Assembly: GCA_037043455.1 (NCBI GenBank) | Contig: JAWPHD010001221.1 | Span: 281,015-345,014, forward strand | DNA: 64,000 nucleotides | Source of the DNA: Cyrtodaria siliqua | Lineage: Eukaryota > Mollusca > Bivalvia > Adapedonta > Hiatellidae | Reading direction: 5' to 3' | Part shown: positions 47,801 through 59,070 of the stretch, piece after piece | Layout of the letters: every line of letters starts with the position of its first letter | Numbering within the stretch: position 1 is the stretch's first letter | The notes under the pieces: model-generated | What the model saw: only the letters and a program-made list of their open reading frames with translations | Told to the model about the DNA's origin: nothing | Database searches by the model: none | Translations under genes and position numbers: made by a program

Positions 47801-50162
47801 CGTACGCGTCCGAGTGCCACCACCACATGTCTGTGTACACTCTGACCATTCTCCCCAGGACGTCCATGTATTCGGCTCTTTAATAAATAATGCAAATGTG
47901 TATTAGTAAATAAGTATGAATAGTATTCCATTGTTTCCTCTCATGTATTTAGTTTGTTTGGAGTTTTAAGTCATTTTCAGCACATTTTAGGCAATGTATG
48001 TCAGTCTTTTTTTGTGGTGGAGGCAGATCACCCATAATTATATTCCTGGGTAGAACCAGTACTGTATACCTCCCGCCATCCGTAAGAATCCCTCACATGT
48101 AATACCCGTTAATGTTTAAAAAAAAGTTGACTGAAAAGATCGGATTTTTGCAATGTCATTCTAGACAAGCCGATTACAGATTTGCCGATCGTATTAACTC
48201 TTCGGAACACACCTGTTGTTTTCGGAACACACCTGTTGTTCATCTTTGTCAAATTTTACACTCATCATAAATACTAAATTATGTTTTATTTTTTTAGATA
48301 ATTACATTTTTATAAACAAGTAATTGTTACATAAAAGTGAAGTAATTTTGATTTTTTAATGTTTTGTATTAAAATCGCGTATATAGAGGAAATGACAACG
48401 AGTGTCAGATCCTTTTTATCACATGGCTCAAAAACGACAAGAAACTACACATTATTGCTTGTGGTGAATCTACATACGGCGGACTGTTACCCTCACAACA
48501 TCGCCGATTCAGTGCTATATCCACGGACTCCACGCGGACTAAACGGGTGTTGCGGGACATTGACTAGACGAACGTACTGACACTGCACTGATTCGGTCGC
48601 CTTGTATTACACATGGTTAATATTATACAATTATGGACTTTTCAGCTGTTATACATGATGTGATATGCACCAAAAAAATCATTATTGACCGAGGCGATAG
48701 CCGAGGTCAATATTGATTTTTTGGTGCATATCAACATCATGTATAACAGCTGAAAAGTCCATAACTGTTTTATTATATAACCCTCAATTTACAATTATAT
48801 AAAACAGGTCAATATCAAAAAAACAATTATATAAAACAGGTCAATATCAAAAAAACAGGTCAATATCAAAAAAACAGGTCAATATCGCTAGATATTTTTT
48901 CTAAAAAATTACTTTTTAGCCAATGAAAACGCGTCTATTTATAGGTTATATAATAAAAGGAAATACGTAATGGGTATATTATACGGAATACAAGCAGTTC
49001 CATGTGATAAATATAGATATATACATATATATATATATATGGAATATATGCGATTAGTTATGCCTCGAACGGATGTGTTCTTCGGTCAAGCAAACAAACG
49101 GTCATTCTAACTAACGCACGTTAGAAGACATTGTTTTGGCATGTAGACTATTACACTACCCACACGAGTCAAACGTTATTCTATGAATTCAATTTGCTTA
49201 TTACGGCAATGATTTATCACAAGAAAATTGTAAAATGTGATTGTTTATTGTTATGTTATCTCAAAAAGTAGGATGAAATGAAATGAACGGAATGTCCATA
49301 CCAACATTGGATTTAATTGTACGAGAAGTACGGGTAACACATACGTTCAATATCCTGGCACGGCTCTGTGAAGCACGTGGTATGCATCTGACTATGGCCG
49401 ATACACTGTCCGTCTGTGCACTGTCGTTCACGTGTTTGTACACCATAACCACACGTGGTAGAACATACTGACCAAGTGTCCCATGTACTCCAACTGGCAC
49501 CTAAATAAGAATATAAATTAATTACATTTCTTATTAATAAGCTCATGTAATATTTGTCATAGTGATGTTTTAAAAAATAAAATGGGTATACAATTCTTCA
49601 AAAAAATTATGGTAACATATAAGTGTGGTTTGGAATCAAAACGTGTGTTATAATGATATTTGACATCTGAAAACAACCGCAAATGTTGGCTTTTGTCTGA
49701 AATATATTAAAGTAGCTACCCCGCCATCAACAGCCCAATTTTACAACATATGTACACCGTTTTAAAACCTACTGACGACGAGGTATATAAACAATTTACC
49801 CATTTTGAGAATATAAACTCTATTAACACAATATAAATGGCTTTTACCATTCATGCCAAACCCCAAAACTGGAGTTTCGAATTAAGAGTTACCAACTCAC
49901 AATTCATTTTGCGCATATTATGAGTATTTACACAACACGTAAATGAAACTTTACTTCAAATCGTCACATATTCATTATTATATGACCTGAACACCTGGCC
50001 AGAGTTTTGATAAACGGTTTTGTAGTGTAATTTTGCCATTATTTGGCGGGTTTGCTACTTTAAAACGAGAATATGAATCGCAATCTGTACACTCTTACCT
50101 GCTTTAGAGGTAAAAACAAAGACGATAAATAATCCTAATGTCACGACCATTTTCAAATCCAT
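44630..50162 (-). CDS. Gene C: secreted protein with three TSP1 repeats, EGF-like and chitin-binding domains
   Basis: Six exons on the minus strand: 50162-50099, 49500-49345, 47877-47692, 46653-46495, 45560-45426 and 44823-44630. Every junction is phase 1 with GT/AG sites (donors GTAAGA, GTATGT, GTAAGT, GTGAGT, GTAAGT). The sum is 894 bases, 297 aa plus stop. Order: signal peptide, TSP1, TSP1, TSP1, EGF-like, CBM14-like. It should be exported and act outside the cell. TSP1 repeats commonly bind matrix or glycosaminoglycan, and CBM14 domains commonly bind chitin, so a role in shell or periostracum matrix, mucus or haemocyte defence is plausible but inferred. One domain per exon with uniform phase 1 is typical of exon-shuffled extracellular proteins. 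On the minus strand an AATAAA lies about 190 bases past the stop (44438-44433). No homologue of this exact architecture was recognised. Confidence 0.85.
45426..45560 (-). other. Gene C exon 5: EGF-like domain
   Basis: Six cysteines at about residues 199, 205, 211, 220, 222 and 231 in EGF spacing (CYPRNPC, GLC, TCIC, GRDC). The calcium-binding and Asp/Asn-hydroxylation signatures are incomplete, so it is probably not a calcium-binding EGF. Acceptor CACATTTCAG, donor GTAAGT. Confidence 0.88.
45561..46494. other. Gene C intron 4
   Basis: No extra exon with the phase-1 pattern and cysteine spacing was found. Holds unremarkable AT-rich sequence. Confidence 0.5.
46495..46653 (-). other. Gene C exon 4: TSP1 repeat 3, lacking the fucosylation motif
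   Basis: Residues about 136-189. WAAWKSWGAC keeps the WxxWxxWxxC motif, but CSSECG has Glu where the O-fucosylation site needs Ser or Thr. The acceptor ATTCTAAG follows a long T tract and the donor is GTGAGT. Phase 1 on both sides makes the exon skippable without a frameshift. Confidence 0.85.
47234..47492 (-). mobile_element. SINE family 1, minus strand, with target-site duplication
   Basis: Reverse-complement copy of the 11947-12208 element, starting at 47492 with the tRNA-like head (GGCCGAATGGTTAACGACG) and ending in (CAAA)n at 47234. It is flanked by TGAAAACAAAC at 47223-47233 and 47493-47503. It lies in gene C intron 3, between TSP1 exons 3 and 4, in the gene's orientation. Confidence 0.92.
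47692..47877 (-). other. Gene C exon 3: TSP1 repeat 2
   Basis: Residues about 74-136. It has WTSWGEWSEC and CTQTCG (C-mannosylation and O-fucosylation motifs), then a run of Arg/Thr codons (GTRTRTRTC) and a longer Cys-rich loop (CCESSDPGSC) than in the other two repeats. Donor GTAAGT. The acceptor was placed at 47877 rather than two bases later because that keeps phase 1. Confidence 0.88.
47945..48095 (-). mobile_element. SINE family 1, 5'-truncated
   Basis: Matches the central body and 3' end of the family (GGTAGAACCAGTACTG, GTGGTGGAGGCAGA), with no tRNA-like head. It lies in gene C intron 2. Confidence 0.75.
48631..48764. mobile_element. Near-perfect palindrome with about 60-base arms, gene C intron 2
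   Basis: Arms TTATGGACTTTTCAGCTG... at 48631-48690 and their complement at 48706-48764 flank a short loop GAGGCGATAGCC. Four to five direct copies of AACAGGTCAATATCAAAAA follow at 48800-48895. (TA)n lies at about 49019-49040. Confidence 0.82.
49345..49500 (-). other. Gene C exon 2: TSP1 repeat 1
   Basis: Residues about 22-74. It shows WSTWDTWSVC, a full WxxWxxWxxC C-mannosylation motif, followed by CSTTCG, which fits the CxxS/TCG O-fucosylation consensus. Six cysteines of the repeat are present. Acceptor TTATTTAG, donor GTATGT. Confidence 0.9.
50099..50162 (-). other. Gene C exon 1: signal peptide
   Basis: ATG at 50162-50160. The 21 complete codons begin MDLKMVV and run into a hydrophobic core (LGLFIVFVFT), then SKA before the junction: a short basic start, h-region and small residues at the likely cleavage site. 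The exon ends after one base of the next codon at a GTAAGA donor. No clear TATA box is visible upstream. Confidence 0.85.
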
Positions 50163-50850
50163 ATTTCTTAATGATGAGGATTATAACCAAAGTTTTGTTA
50201 AATGTTTCCGAATTATCAATTTGACCAAATAAAATCAAAGCATGGCCTTTGAACAGAGTCAATCCAGATCATTGTTGTTGTGGTCATATACGTCAATATT
50301 TTACGAGGGGAATATTTTGGAACCCTATGGGCATTGGGCAGTTGAGCGTTTAAAGTTAATGCGTTTCAAGCAAATTCCTGAGATACACACTGTGATTATC
50401 ATATCAAAATCATAATTATGAAATGGAGAGTTATGCATTTCAACATAGTCTGTTATTTTTTGTTTGTTTTTGAATATTTTAATTTGGAAAATATATGGGC
50501 CAATTTCGAAAGAGAGAGTATAACTGGACATGGGTGGAACATGTATAATGTATGCAAAATAACACCATGATTTATATATTTTTGTCGAAAACGGTGAATG
50601 GGGGAAATTATAGGATGGTTTGCGGGTGAAAAGCTGAGCGATATATTGTAAACGTTCATATGTCTTGTGCCAATTAAACCATTTCTGACAAAAAGACAAA
50701 CGACGTTTTTCGCTTATATTTTTGACTACTATATCAATTGCCCTTCATATGGATGACAGTTTAAGTGGTGTAAGGGGAGTGGATAGTACGGTGTTTTCAA
50801 GAGAAGACTATTAACATCTGTATTTCCGAGTACAAAGGTACCAAAATACT
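50163..50850. other. Upstream of gene C; no gene supported
   Basis: A 124-codon minus ORF (50325-50699) has no domain-like features. No TATA box for gene C was found. Confidence 0.45.
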
Positions 50851-51440
50851 TCTTAAGTGGTCAACGATTTTTTTCTGTTTTACATGCCAGAATGAGGAAT
50901 TTGTGCAATAATCTTAATAGCGATTTATACCTTAATCATTTACGCGATTCATCCGTTTGCGAGTGCGGTTTTGAAGTAAAAGATGCTGAACATTATATTT
51001 TCCAGTGTAACACTTTTTTCAAATACCGGCTCCAACTGTTTCAATCCACTCGCCATTTACACCCGTTAAATATATTAAAGAACAATCCTTTATGGTCAGG
51101 AACAGTTAACTGAAGCAGTTCAAACATATATATGAGAAACACATAGGTCTGTCTCTGATGTTTTTCAACAATCTACACGTACTATGCGCTGTTAGACCGT
51201 AAAAAGCTCCCTCCGCATAACGCTCCCGCATAACGCTCCCCGCGGAGCATTATGCGTATCTTACATCCGCTTAAAGCTCCCCATGAGCTTTATGCCTACT
51301 TCTTCTGCATAAAGCTCCCCTGTAGCTTTATGCGGAAGACATGTACATATGATTTTGAGCTTGTCGACAAACGTTCCTCATAAAGCATAAAGCTCCCTAA
51401 CTAGAAGAGGATCAACATCATCATAATAAACAAGCAAAAT

Positions 51441-51502
<62 letters not shown>

Positions 51503-51591
51503 CAGCAGCAGCAGTTGCAATCAATCTTCTTTATTATCATCATCATCATCATAAACATCATCATCGTAATCATCATCATCTCATCATCATC

Positions 51592-51644
<53 letters not shown>

Positions 51645-52195
51645 TTCAAAAGCAGCAGCAGCTGAAAAAGAGAAGAAGAAGGCTGTTTCCAAAGTTCCAC
51701 TATCATACTCTTTCTTATTCAAGCTGGGGAGCTTCATGTTGATTGAGTATACATCCTCTCCTTATAAAGCTCCCCGGGGAGCGTTATTGGAGGGAGCGTT
51801 ATGCGGTGATACAACCGACGTATAACGCTCCCCGGGGCATTATGGGGTGCTACAAAACGCGTATGCTATATTTTGAACATGTCTTCTAGATAGCGTTCAG
51901 GCGACTGGAATTTAAATTGGGGGTAAACTAGTCTTCTCACTATTATCACTATTCTCTTTCTTTCTCTATTACGTTTTCTCTTTATATTTTATTTGCTTAT
52001 TCAGCTTTTTTCTATCTGCCATTGTATTTTATTACTCTGCCATATACATTCGCAATTTCAAAATGTTAACTGGGAAGGGTTTAATCTAATGTTGGTAGAA
52101 CTTGTTACCCAACCCATTTGTCATTATAATATTTCTATCGTATATATGTATATATTTGCTCTGTATGTAAAATATTGGCAATAAAATTTGTTTAA
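50850..52195 (+). mobile_element. LINE ORF2 tail and 3' UTR relic, split by hairpin/microsatellite DNA
   Basis: 50876-51113 translates to the C-terminal Cys/His segment of a CR1/L2-like LINE: MRNLCNNLNSDLY, then VCECGFEVKDAEHYIFQCN. After a frameshift, EAVQTYI follows at about 51115. At 51870-52195 the sequence has the look of a LINE 3' UTR (pyrimidine-rich, then GGGTTTAATCTAATGTTGG, ending AATAAAATTTGTTTAAAT). Between them, 51180-51860 is unrelated AGCTCCCC hairpin and CAT-microsatellite DNA. Only the ORF part is firm; the 3' UTR link is inferred. Confidence 0.6.
51180..51860. repeat. AGCTCCCC hairpin cluster around two CAT microsatellites
   Basis: Repeated short palindromes pair CATAAAGCTCC or CATAACGCTCC with their complements (e.g. 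around 51222-51256, 51268-51293, 51310-51332, 51764-51785, 51820-51850), often centred on CCCCGGGG. (CAT/ATC)n runs fill about 51440-51498 and 51532-51643, followed by CAG-type triplets. The ORF with a His run here is microsatellite translation. Confidence 0.75.
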
Positions 52196-53640
52196 ATCAG
52201 TACGGCGTTAAAATTTACAAAATAAAACATTTAATACTCATTTAAAGGCTTTATTGCGCTATTTCTTTAAATAGCTCTGGAAACATAGAAAACCGTGAAA
52301 GTAAAATATCATTACAAATAAGAGAGATATTAAAAATGCTAAAAAGAAAAACGCATAAAAGAAATATAAAAGGAGGCGGCCGCAATTCTTCAAGCCCTTT
52401 AACCAAATATGAAATATTAATAAATGTAATTTGCAGTAAATAAAACACTTCAATTGAATGAAAATCATAAAATTAACATACAGTGTGTACAGGTACTCTT
52501 TGCATAAATTGTTATGAATACAACTGCTAACTGTATTGATTTAAATTTATGAATATGCCATGAATAGTTAAACGCTTGATGACGTCATCATTTCAAGATG
52601 GTCACCTCCATTTATGTTTCTTTGCACTTTTTCAATAGCCATATCGTATGTTCTGTATTTTTATGGAAAATATTTTTGGGGTCCTTTCAAATAAGATATG
52701 TTTGTTAAAAGTGCAACCTACAACGTTTTGGGGGCCCTTTCAAATAAGATATGTTTGTTAATAGTGCAACCTACAGCGTTTACTATATTGTTCAGCCCGT
52801 GTAATATCCAACGACTCTTTCCTTTGATACCGTCAACCCTGCCGAGCGACCACTTCCATTAAAACATTACGTGGTCTGAGTATTAACTTTCATACCCCAT
52901 CCAACCTTTTCTTCAAGACGCGAAAACGGGTTGGCTGGGGTATAAAATAAAACTTAATTTCGGCATAAAAAGTTTGCTTATTGAAAAATTACAAAATGTA
53001 ATAGGTAATTGTAAGCAGGTTATCGCATTTTTTTTCAGTATAATATGTTTTTAAAACATGTTTTATTGTCAAAACATCCGTTATAAAATCCTGCTAATAT
53101 AAGCTTTCCCATCACTTAATGGAATTAAGGCGGGACCACGTAATGAGACTACCTGCTTTAAAAGTTTACCGTTTCAGTGTCCAAATATAAGGTTAATAAA
53201 TGGACAGGGCATTCAGAGACCACCTGTGTTAAGAGATACAATGTTTCTCTTCCCTCTAGTGGTCAAATAATGCGGGTTTAGCTGTATATTATTATTTAAT
53301 GCTTCATTAGATTTGAAATATTTAGTGAATTATTTAGTGATAAATGTTATCGAATAGATAATCTTACATGCTGTTGTTTTGTGCTTAAAGGATACACAAC
53401 GCAGACGACAACCGCGAGGCAATCTGATGCCAGATTACAGTCTACGGCGATCGGTTGTGAATGAATTTGAGATTGTATTGCAATCGGTCAAGTATAACCT
53501 ACTAAAGTTAGCCTGTTTAAAATATGACTTAAGGCGTTTCACGAGAACATCAAATATGCGCTCTAAAAATTAGATGGAGTATATACTACCCATCATGTAC
53601 TGAAAGTTCTGTGGAATGAAACGTAGTGTGTATCTTTTAA
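52196..53640. other. No gene supported apart from a MITE
   Basis: 52672-52782 is a two-copy direct repeat of about 54 bases (CCTTTCAAATAAGATATG). At 53391-53573 an AAAG acceptor-like site precedes an Arg-rich open frame (DTQRRRQPRGNLMPDYSLRR) that could be an exon, but no partner was found. Confidence 0.4.
52868..53146. mobile_element. MITE with CCATTACGyGGTCC terminal repeats, copy 2 (inverted)
   Basis: ACATTACGTGGTCTGAG to GCGGGACCACGTAATGAG, with the same internal pairs as the gene B intron copy. Confidence 0.7.
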
Positions 53641-54425
53641 CACGATAAATGTTCAAGGTATAAGGAATAACCCGTACCTGTGTTGTCCGAACACATACAA
53701 TGTACAAGAAATAGCACATGCCAGCTTTGTAACCGCGCATACAACGTATACGAAATAACCTGTGCCTGTGTTAACACCACACATACAAGGTATATGAAGT
53801 AGCCCGTGCCTGTGTTGTCACCACACATACAAGGTATAAGAAATAACCCGTGACAGCGTTGTCACCATACATACAAGGTCTATGAAATAACCCGTGCCAG
53901 CGTTGTCACCATACATACAGGATATATGAAATAACCCGTGCCAGCGTTGTCACCATACATACAAGGTATATGAAATAACCCCTGCCAGCGTTGTCACCAT
54001 ACAAGTTATATAAAATAACCAGTGCCAGCGTTGTCACCATACATACAAGGTATAAGAAATAACCCGTGCCAACGTTGTCACCATACATACAAGGTATATG
54101 AAATAACCCGTGCCAGCGTTGTCACCATACATACAAGGTATATGAAATAACCCGTGCCAGCGTTGTCTCCATACATACAAGGTATATGAAATAACCAGTG
54201 CCAGCGTTGTCACCATACATACAAGGTATATGAAATAACCCGTGCCAGTGTTGTCACCATACATACAAGGTATATGAAATAACTCGTGCCAGCGTTGTCA
54301 CCATACATACAAGGTATATGAAATAACCCGTGCCAGCGCTGTCTCCATACATCCAAGGTATATGAAATAACCAGTGCCAGCGTTGTCACCAGACATACAA
54401 GGTATATGAAATAACCCGTGCTGCG
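53640..54425. repeat. 44-bp minisatellite, about 17 copies
   Basis: Unit GTTGTCACCA-TACATACAAG-GTATATGAAA-TAACCCGTGC-CAGC. The first copies (53640-53830) are diverged, later ones nearly identical. The minus-strand ORFs with YGDN repeats are translations of this array. Confidence 0.93.
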
Positions 54426-55180
54426 TGTTCACGCCAAGTTTGTATTGGCCCACTATATGTGTTGTTGTTTTTTCGAAAATATAAGGAGTCAGGACTTTAC
54501 GAATGCAAATGGGAAACAGAGCTAATGATGAGCTTTAAGTAAATACGCTACACACGGCTCATTTCGGACTTTATATATGGTAAGGCTATACTGCTATTAA
54601 TCCACTATAACCTTTTAATGTGCAGACGGTTTGACTGACTACAGTATGTCTACGTATATACGTATATCTTAATAAACAAACACGAACAATAGCCTCAGAG
54701 AATGGTGAAAATTAGATGTTATCATAAATGTTTACTTTTCTATAACGTCAAAGTCATATAAAGGAAGGTCTGGTTTCTTTCTAGAGGAAATTTTGTTTAC
54801 TGCTAATTTAATTTACTTATTTCTTTTAATTTTGTAATCAATAGAGGGTCTTAGATGAGTTTTCGTTTCACTATTTAACACATGTGAGAATGTGTCTGGT
54901 GTCAAATTGTGACAACAAATACGAGATGAATATGAATACTAATTTTGATATTTTTCGAGAATTTGCCCTTTTTTTTTATCAAATGACGTCATGTGTGTGC
55001 TGCTGCCGTATGCGGGTCGTTAATATAAACGTTAACAAATGTACGCGTAACCAAATCAAGTTACGTGTATATTAATCAACCAGTGAGATGATGTCAATAT
55101 GTTACGCGTAACCAAATTATGTCTTATGAAAATTATGGTCACCCATATGATAACCTCTGATTGAGTGTAACGTAAATCCT

Positions 55181-55375
55181 CCTAGATCCTAGCGTCTCCT
55201 TGGCCGAATGGTTAACGACGTTGCGTTGGAAACATTCGCCTCTCACCGTTGCGAGTTCGAATCCAACTGGGAGGAGGAATTGTCGATTCTTACGGATAAC
55301 GGGAGGTGTACAGTACCGTCATATATAACCTTGCATGTGTTGAAAATAAATGATGTAAAACACCATACAAACAAA
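55181..55375 (+). mobile_element. SINE family 1, internally deleted, with target-site duplication
   Basis: Head GTCTCCTTGGCCGAATGG and box B AGTTCGAATC are present. The central part found in the full copies (GGTTCTACCCAGG to the CCACCAC stretch) is missing. It is flanked by GTAAATCCT at 55172-55180 and 55376-55384. It interrupts the GTTACGCGTAAC zone. Confidence 0.88.
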
Positions 55376-56367
55376 GTAAATCCTTCAATCCTGGCCTTGA
55401 ATTATCTTACGCGTAACCAAAATAATGGTATGCATAACAAATAGGAATAATTGTGTTAGTTGTAACGCGTAACGAAATTTCGAGTTACGCGTGACAATAA
55501 CATCACGATTTCATTGGTTGTTTTTGTTACGCGTAGCCTCTTTTGATTAGTTTTCAACTCCTTAAATAAGCATTAGTTTGTATACGCGTAGCATATATTC
55601 AAGTTTTAACCTTTCTGGCCTGGTCTGAGGATTTATGCTACACTCAGTAGATGTTTCGTGTAACCTTAATTTTGATTACGCGTAACATTGTCTATTGCAG
55701 AAGCTGCCTCAAATCGATATCATATCAAAAACCTCTGATTGAGCGTAACGTAAATCACTCTATTCTGGCCGGCAGAGCCATAACTTGAATTATGTTACGT
55801 GTTACCAAGCGTATGGCTACGCGAAACCAAAATAGTGTTATGTGTAACCAAATGGCATTCTAGCCGATTTGGCGTTCTAGCCCATTTGCGTAAAAATAGT
55901 TAGTGACCTAATGATGTAATTGCTTGTTTAATTTACGCATAACCTCTTTTGATTAGTTTTTTACCTCCTTAAATCAACCAATGAAATGATGGCATTAGGG
56001 TACGCGTAACATTAGTTGGTTATACGTAATATCAGTTAAGTAAACGTACCTTAATATGCTTAAAGCACCAATGCAAATTAAACCATAAGGTTAAGCGGAG
56101 CATTACTTTCGATATACTAGTACACCTTTTGACCTTGTAGACAAGGATCGACTTTTATTACATTTCCATGGGCGAAAGATTTGGATTTCTCAGTGAAAGA
56201 ATATTCATAATCGCTAAATATTAATAACTAACTTCGAACAAAAAAGTAACTAACTGCGACGTTGAGTTATGACGTCAATAACGTGTTGGTGTTGGCGATA
56301 ACGCGAATATATAAAGCGAATAATTATGGTTAAAATCATACATAATCTGATTAAAAATGTAATAAGC

Positions 56368-56527
56368 AGATTATTTAACTGTTGTGATCGATTATAGGAA
56401 AATCCTTTACTCGATGTTAGGCGTGGTTTTTTTCACTCACTCTCTTACGCTCGTTCGTGAAAAGAACCACACGCCTATCATCTCGTGAAGGATTTCCCTA
56501 TAATCGATCCCTGCAGTTAAATAATCT
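56368..56527. mobile_element. Long inverted repeat MITE with about 70-base arms
   Basis: AGATTATTTAACTG...GATCGATTATAGG at the left pairs with CCTATAATCGATC...CAGTTAAATAATCT at the right; the arms continue inward to TAGGCGTGGTT / AACCACACGCCTA. Confidence 0.8.
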
Positions 56528-56934
56528 TTATATATACGTTACACCCAGCAGACGTTACGCGTAACCTAATTTTGGTTGCGTCTAACATAGTTTGTGGTTA
56601 CACGTAACCTAAAGGTATCATTTCATAAGTTGATAAGGATTTTTCAAGTTTCAAATCTATACATACACGTTGTGAGCAACTACCAGTGAAAACAGCTGTA
56701 CTGCAATACCCTTGACCTGTTTAGTATACAGACGAGAACTTTCTTACATGTCTTGTGACCCCACCTTTTCTGGGAGTTTTTTCAAGTGGAAAACTAGTTT
56801 TCTACATGATAATTACACTGCTGCATTATCAATACTTGAGTAGAAGTTGCAGCAAATCATTAACATGTGACATTTTAATATTGGTGTCGTCAATGGGGAA
56901 AACAATTGGTTGTTTCATACATTAATAAAAAAAA

Positions 56935-58690
56935 TCAAGAGGCCCAATAAGGGCCTGTGGACGCTCTACTGGCTAAAGATAAAGTTTATGTATAAGGGGC
57001 CATAACTCTTTCAAAAATCATTCAACCGGAACATGCAACTAGGCTATGTACTGATCATCCCTGCCAAGTTTCGTTGAAATCCAGCCAGAGGTTCAGGAGA
57101 ACTAGTTTGTACAAAGTTAGTGTATTAAAATCTTTAAGGGGTCATAACTCTGTCAAAATTCATTCAACCAGAACACGGCAATAACAGATGCAACAAGGCT
57201 TGGTACTGATCATCCCCACCAAGATTCGTTGAAATCCAGCAAGGAGTTCAGAAGAGACTAATAATAATAATAATAATAATAATAAAAGCTTTATTTAAAG
57301 AAGGTAACACATAAGAGTTATACAACATACATAATATACATCTTATTTTCAATGTGGCCTTCTGCAAACAAAAAATACACACACGCACGCACGCACGCAC
57401 GCACACACACAATATGCATATATACATCGACAAACACTCCATTAGTTAATTTTCTAGAAACAATATAAAAGATCATGAAATAATACAGTATAAGCGGATT
57501 CTTACTCAAAATTCAGTTATATGTTTACTTTGTATATTGTTATTTGAACAATTAATCGTTAAATGATAATACATTACTTTGCAATAAATGTGATCTGTAT
57601 CTATATTTTAATGAACGAATCTGTACAGGCACACTATTCCATACTTGTGCACTTACAACAACGTTTGTCTATTAAAACCTTTAAAGGGCCATAACTCTGC
57701 CAAAAAGTATTCAACCGGAATATGGCGATGATAAGCACAAGCACAACTAGGCTTGATACTGATTATACTTGTCAAGTTTCGTTGAAATCAAGCCAGGGAC
57801 TCAGAAGAACTAGCCCGGAAAATGTTTGTGTATAGAAAAAACTTTAAAGGGCCATAACTCCGCCAAAACATTTGTAAACCGAAACGCGACGAAGATATGC
57901 ACAATTTGGCTTAGTGCTGATCATCCTTGCAAAGTTTCGTTGAAATATGGCGAGGGGTTCAGGAGAACTCGTCCAGACAAAGTTTGTGTATTAAAACCTT
58001 TAAAGGGTCATAACTCTGTCAAAAAATCATTCAAACGGAACACGGTGACGATATGTACAACTAGGCTTGGTACTCATCATCCCTGAAATGTTTCACTGAA
58101 ATCCGGCCAATGATGGCCCTTTCGTCTTAATGAGGCCAAACTATAGCATATTTCAGGTAATCAAGGGCCATAACTCCGGTGTAAATGGTCCGATCGGGCT
58201 GGGTTTTTTTCCAAATTTTTCAGAGCTTTCATTGATATTAACAATCTGGTAAAGTTTGGTAAATATCGGATGAAAAATGAAAGCCCTATCGTCTTAACGA
58301 GGCAAAATATAGCATTTTTAAATAAATCAAGGTCCATAATTCCGTTGCTACTGGTCCGATCTGGGTGGTTTTGAACTTGTCCAAGCTTTCAATGATATTA
58401 ACAATCTGTTAAAGTTTGGTAAAGATCGAATGAAAAATGAAGAACCTATCGTCTTAACGAGGCAAAATATAGCATTTTTAACTAAATCAAGGGCCATATC
58501 TCTGCTGTTACTGGTCCGATCTGGCTGGTTTTCGAACTTGTCCAATATTAACAATCTGTTAAAGTTTGTTATAAAGGATCGGATGAAAAACGAAGGCCCT
58601 ATCGTCTTAATGAGGTAAACGTTAACAGACGACGGATAGACGACGGAAGACGGACAACGGACAACACACCATCCCATTAGCTAAAATATA
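56935..58690 (-). repeat. Composite element copy 3, minus strand
   Basis: Begins (on +) with ATCAAGAGGCCCAATAAGG...GTCCACAGG-type end and finishes in a GACGGAAGACGGACAACGG microsatellite at 58625-58665. Internal units include GGGCCATAACTCTGCC...AAACCGGAACAC (about 160 bases each) and CGTCTTAACGAGGCAAAAT. (AAT)n at 57257-57283 and (CACG)n near 57380 lie inside an inserted stretch. Confidence 0.7.
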
Positions 58691-58929
58691 TATGGTGGCT
58701 TAGTCTTTTCAGTAAATATTGTATGTATTGTGTTACTGAACGGATGACAAACGTGCATGTATATGCTATGAGTATCAGTTATTAGTAAGACGTATAACTA
58801 AATGCGGTATGGAAAGATAGATAGCTACTGTATATAGATCAGTAAACTGTTGTGCGTTTGTTGTGCCCTTGTTTTTTTTGTTTTAGTAGTTTCGGTTCGT
58901 TTCCTCTCTTTTCATCAATAAAATTGGTT

Positions 58930-59070
58930 AGTTCAAGCTTATCACTCGAGTAGACTGCTCCACGGCGCATGTCTCGTTCACTAAAACAAGTCTTCAATCG
59001 GAACTGCCTCGTCGGATTCCGTCACTCCGATTGACAAGTCTTGTGGAGCAGTCTAATCACTCGAATAGAC
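58930..59070. repeat. Imperfect inverted repeat around AGACTGCTCCAC
   Basis: AGACTGCTCCAC at 58952 pairs with GTGGAGCAGTCT at 59043. Inside, CAATCGGA and TCCGATTG also pair. Confidence 0.6.

Larger units (their letters stand above)
55030..56610. repeat. Zone of degenerate GTTACGCGTAAC palindromes
   Basis: About 16 exact or near copies of the 12-base palindrome lie at irregular spacing, e.g. 55041, 55101, 55407, 55462, 55484, 55526, 55676, 55795, 55999, 56555 and 56597. Larger diverged duplications surround some of them (CTCTGATTGAG at 55156 and 55731; CTTTTGATTAG at 55540 and 55949). A SINE is inserted at 55181-55375. Confidence 0.8.

Noticed and set aside
50325..50699. 124-codon minus ORF upstream of gene C
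   Set aside because: No signal, motif or coding bias, and the overlapping frames are equally open.
51515..51742. His-run protein
   Set aside because: (CAT)n microsatellite translation.
53637..54264. YGDN-repeat ORFs on the minus strand
   Set aside because: Translation of the 44-bp minisatellite in shifting frames.
58348..58677. 109-codon minus ORF
   Set aside because: Translation of composite-element internal repeats (GACGG microsatellite and CTTAACGAGG units).
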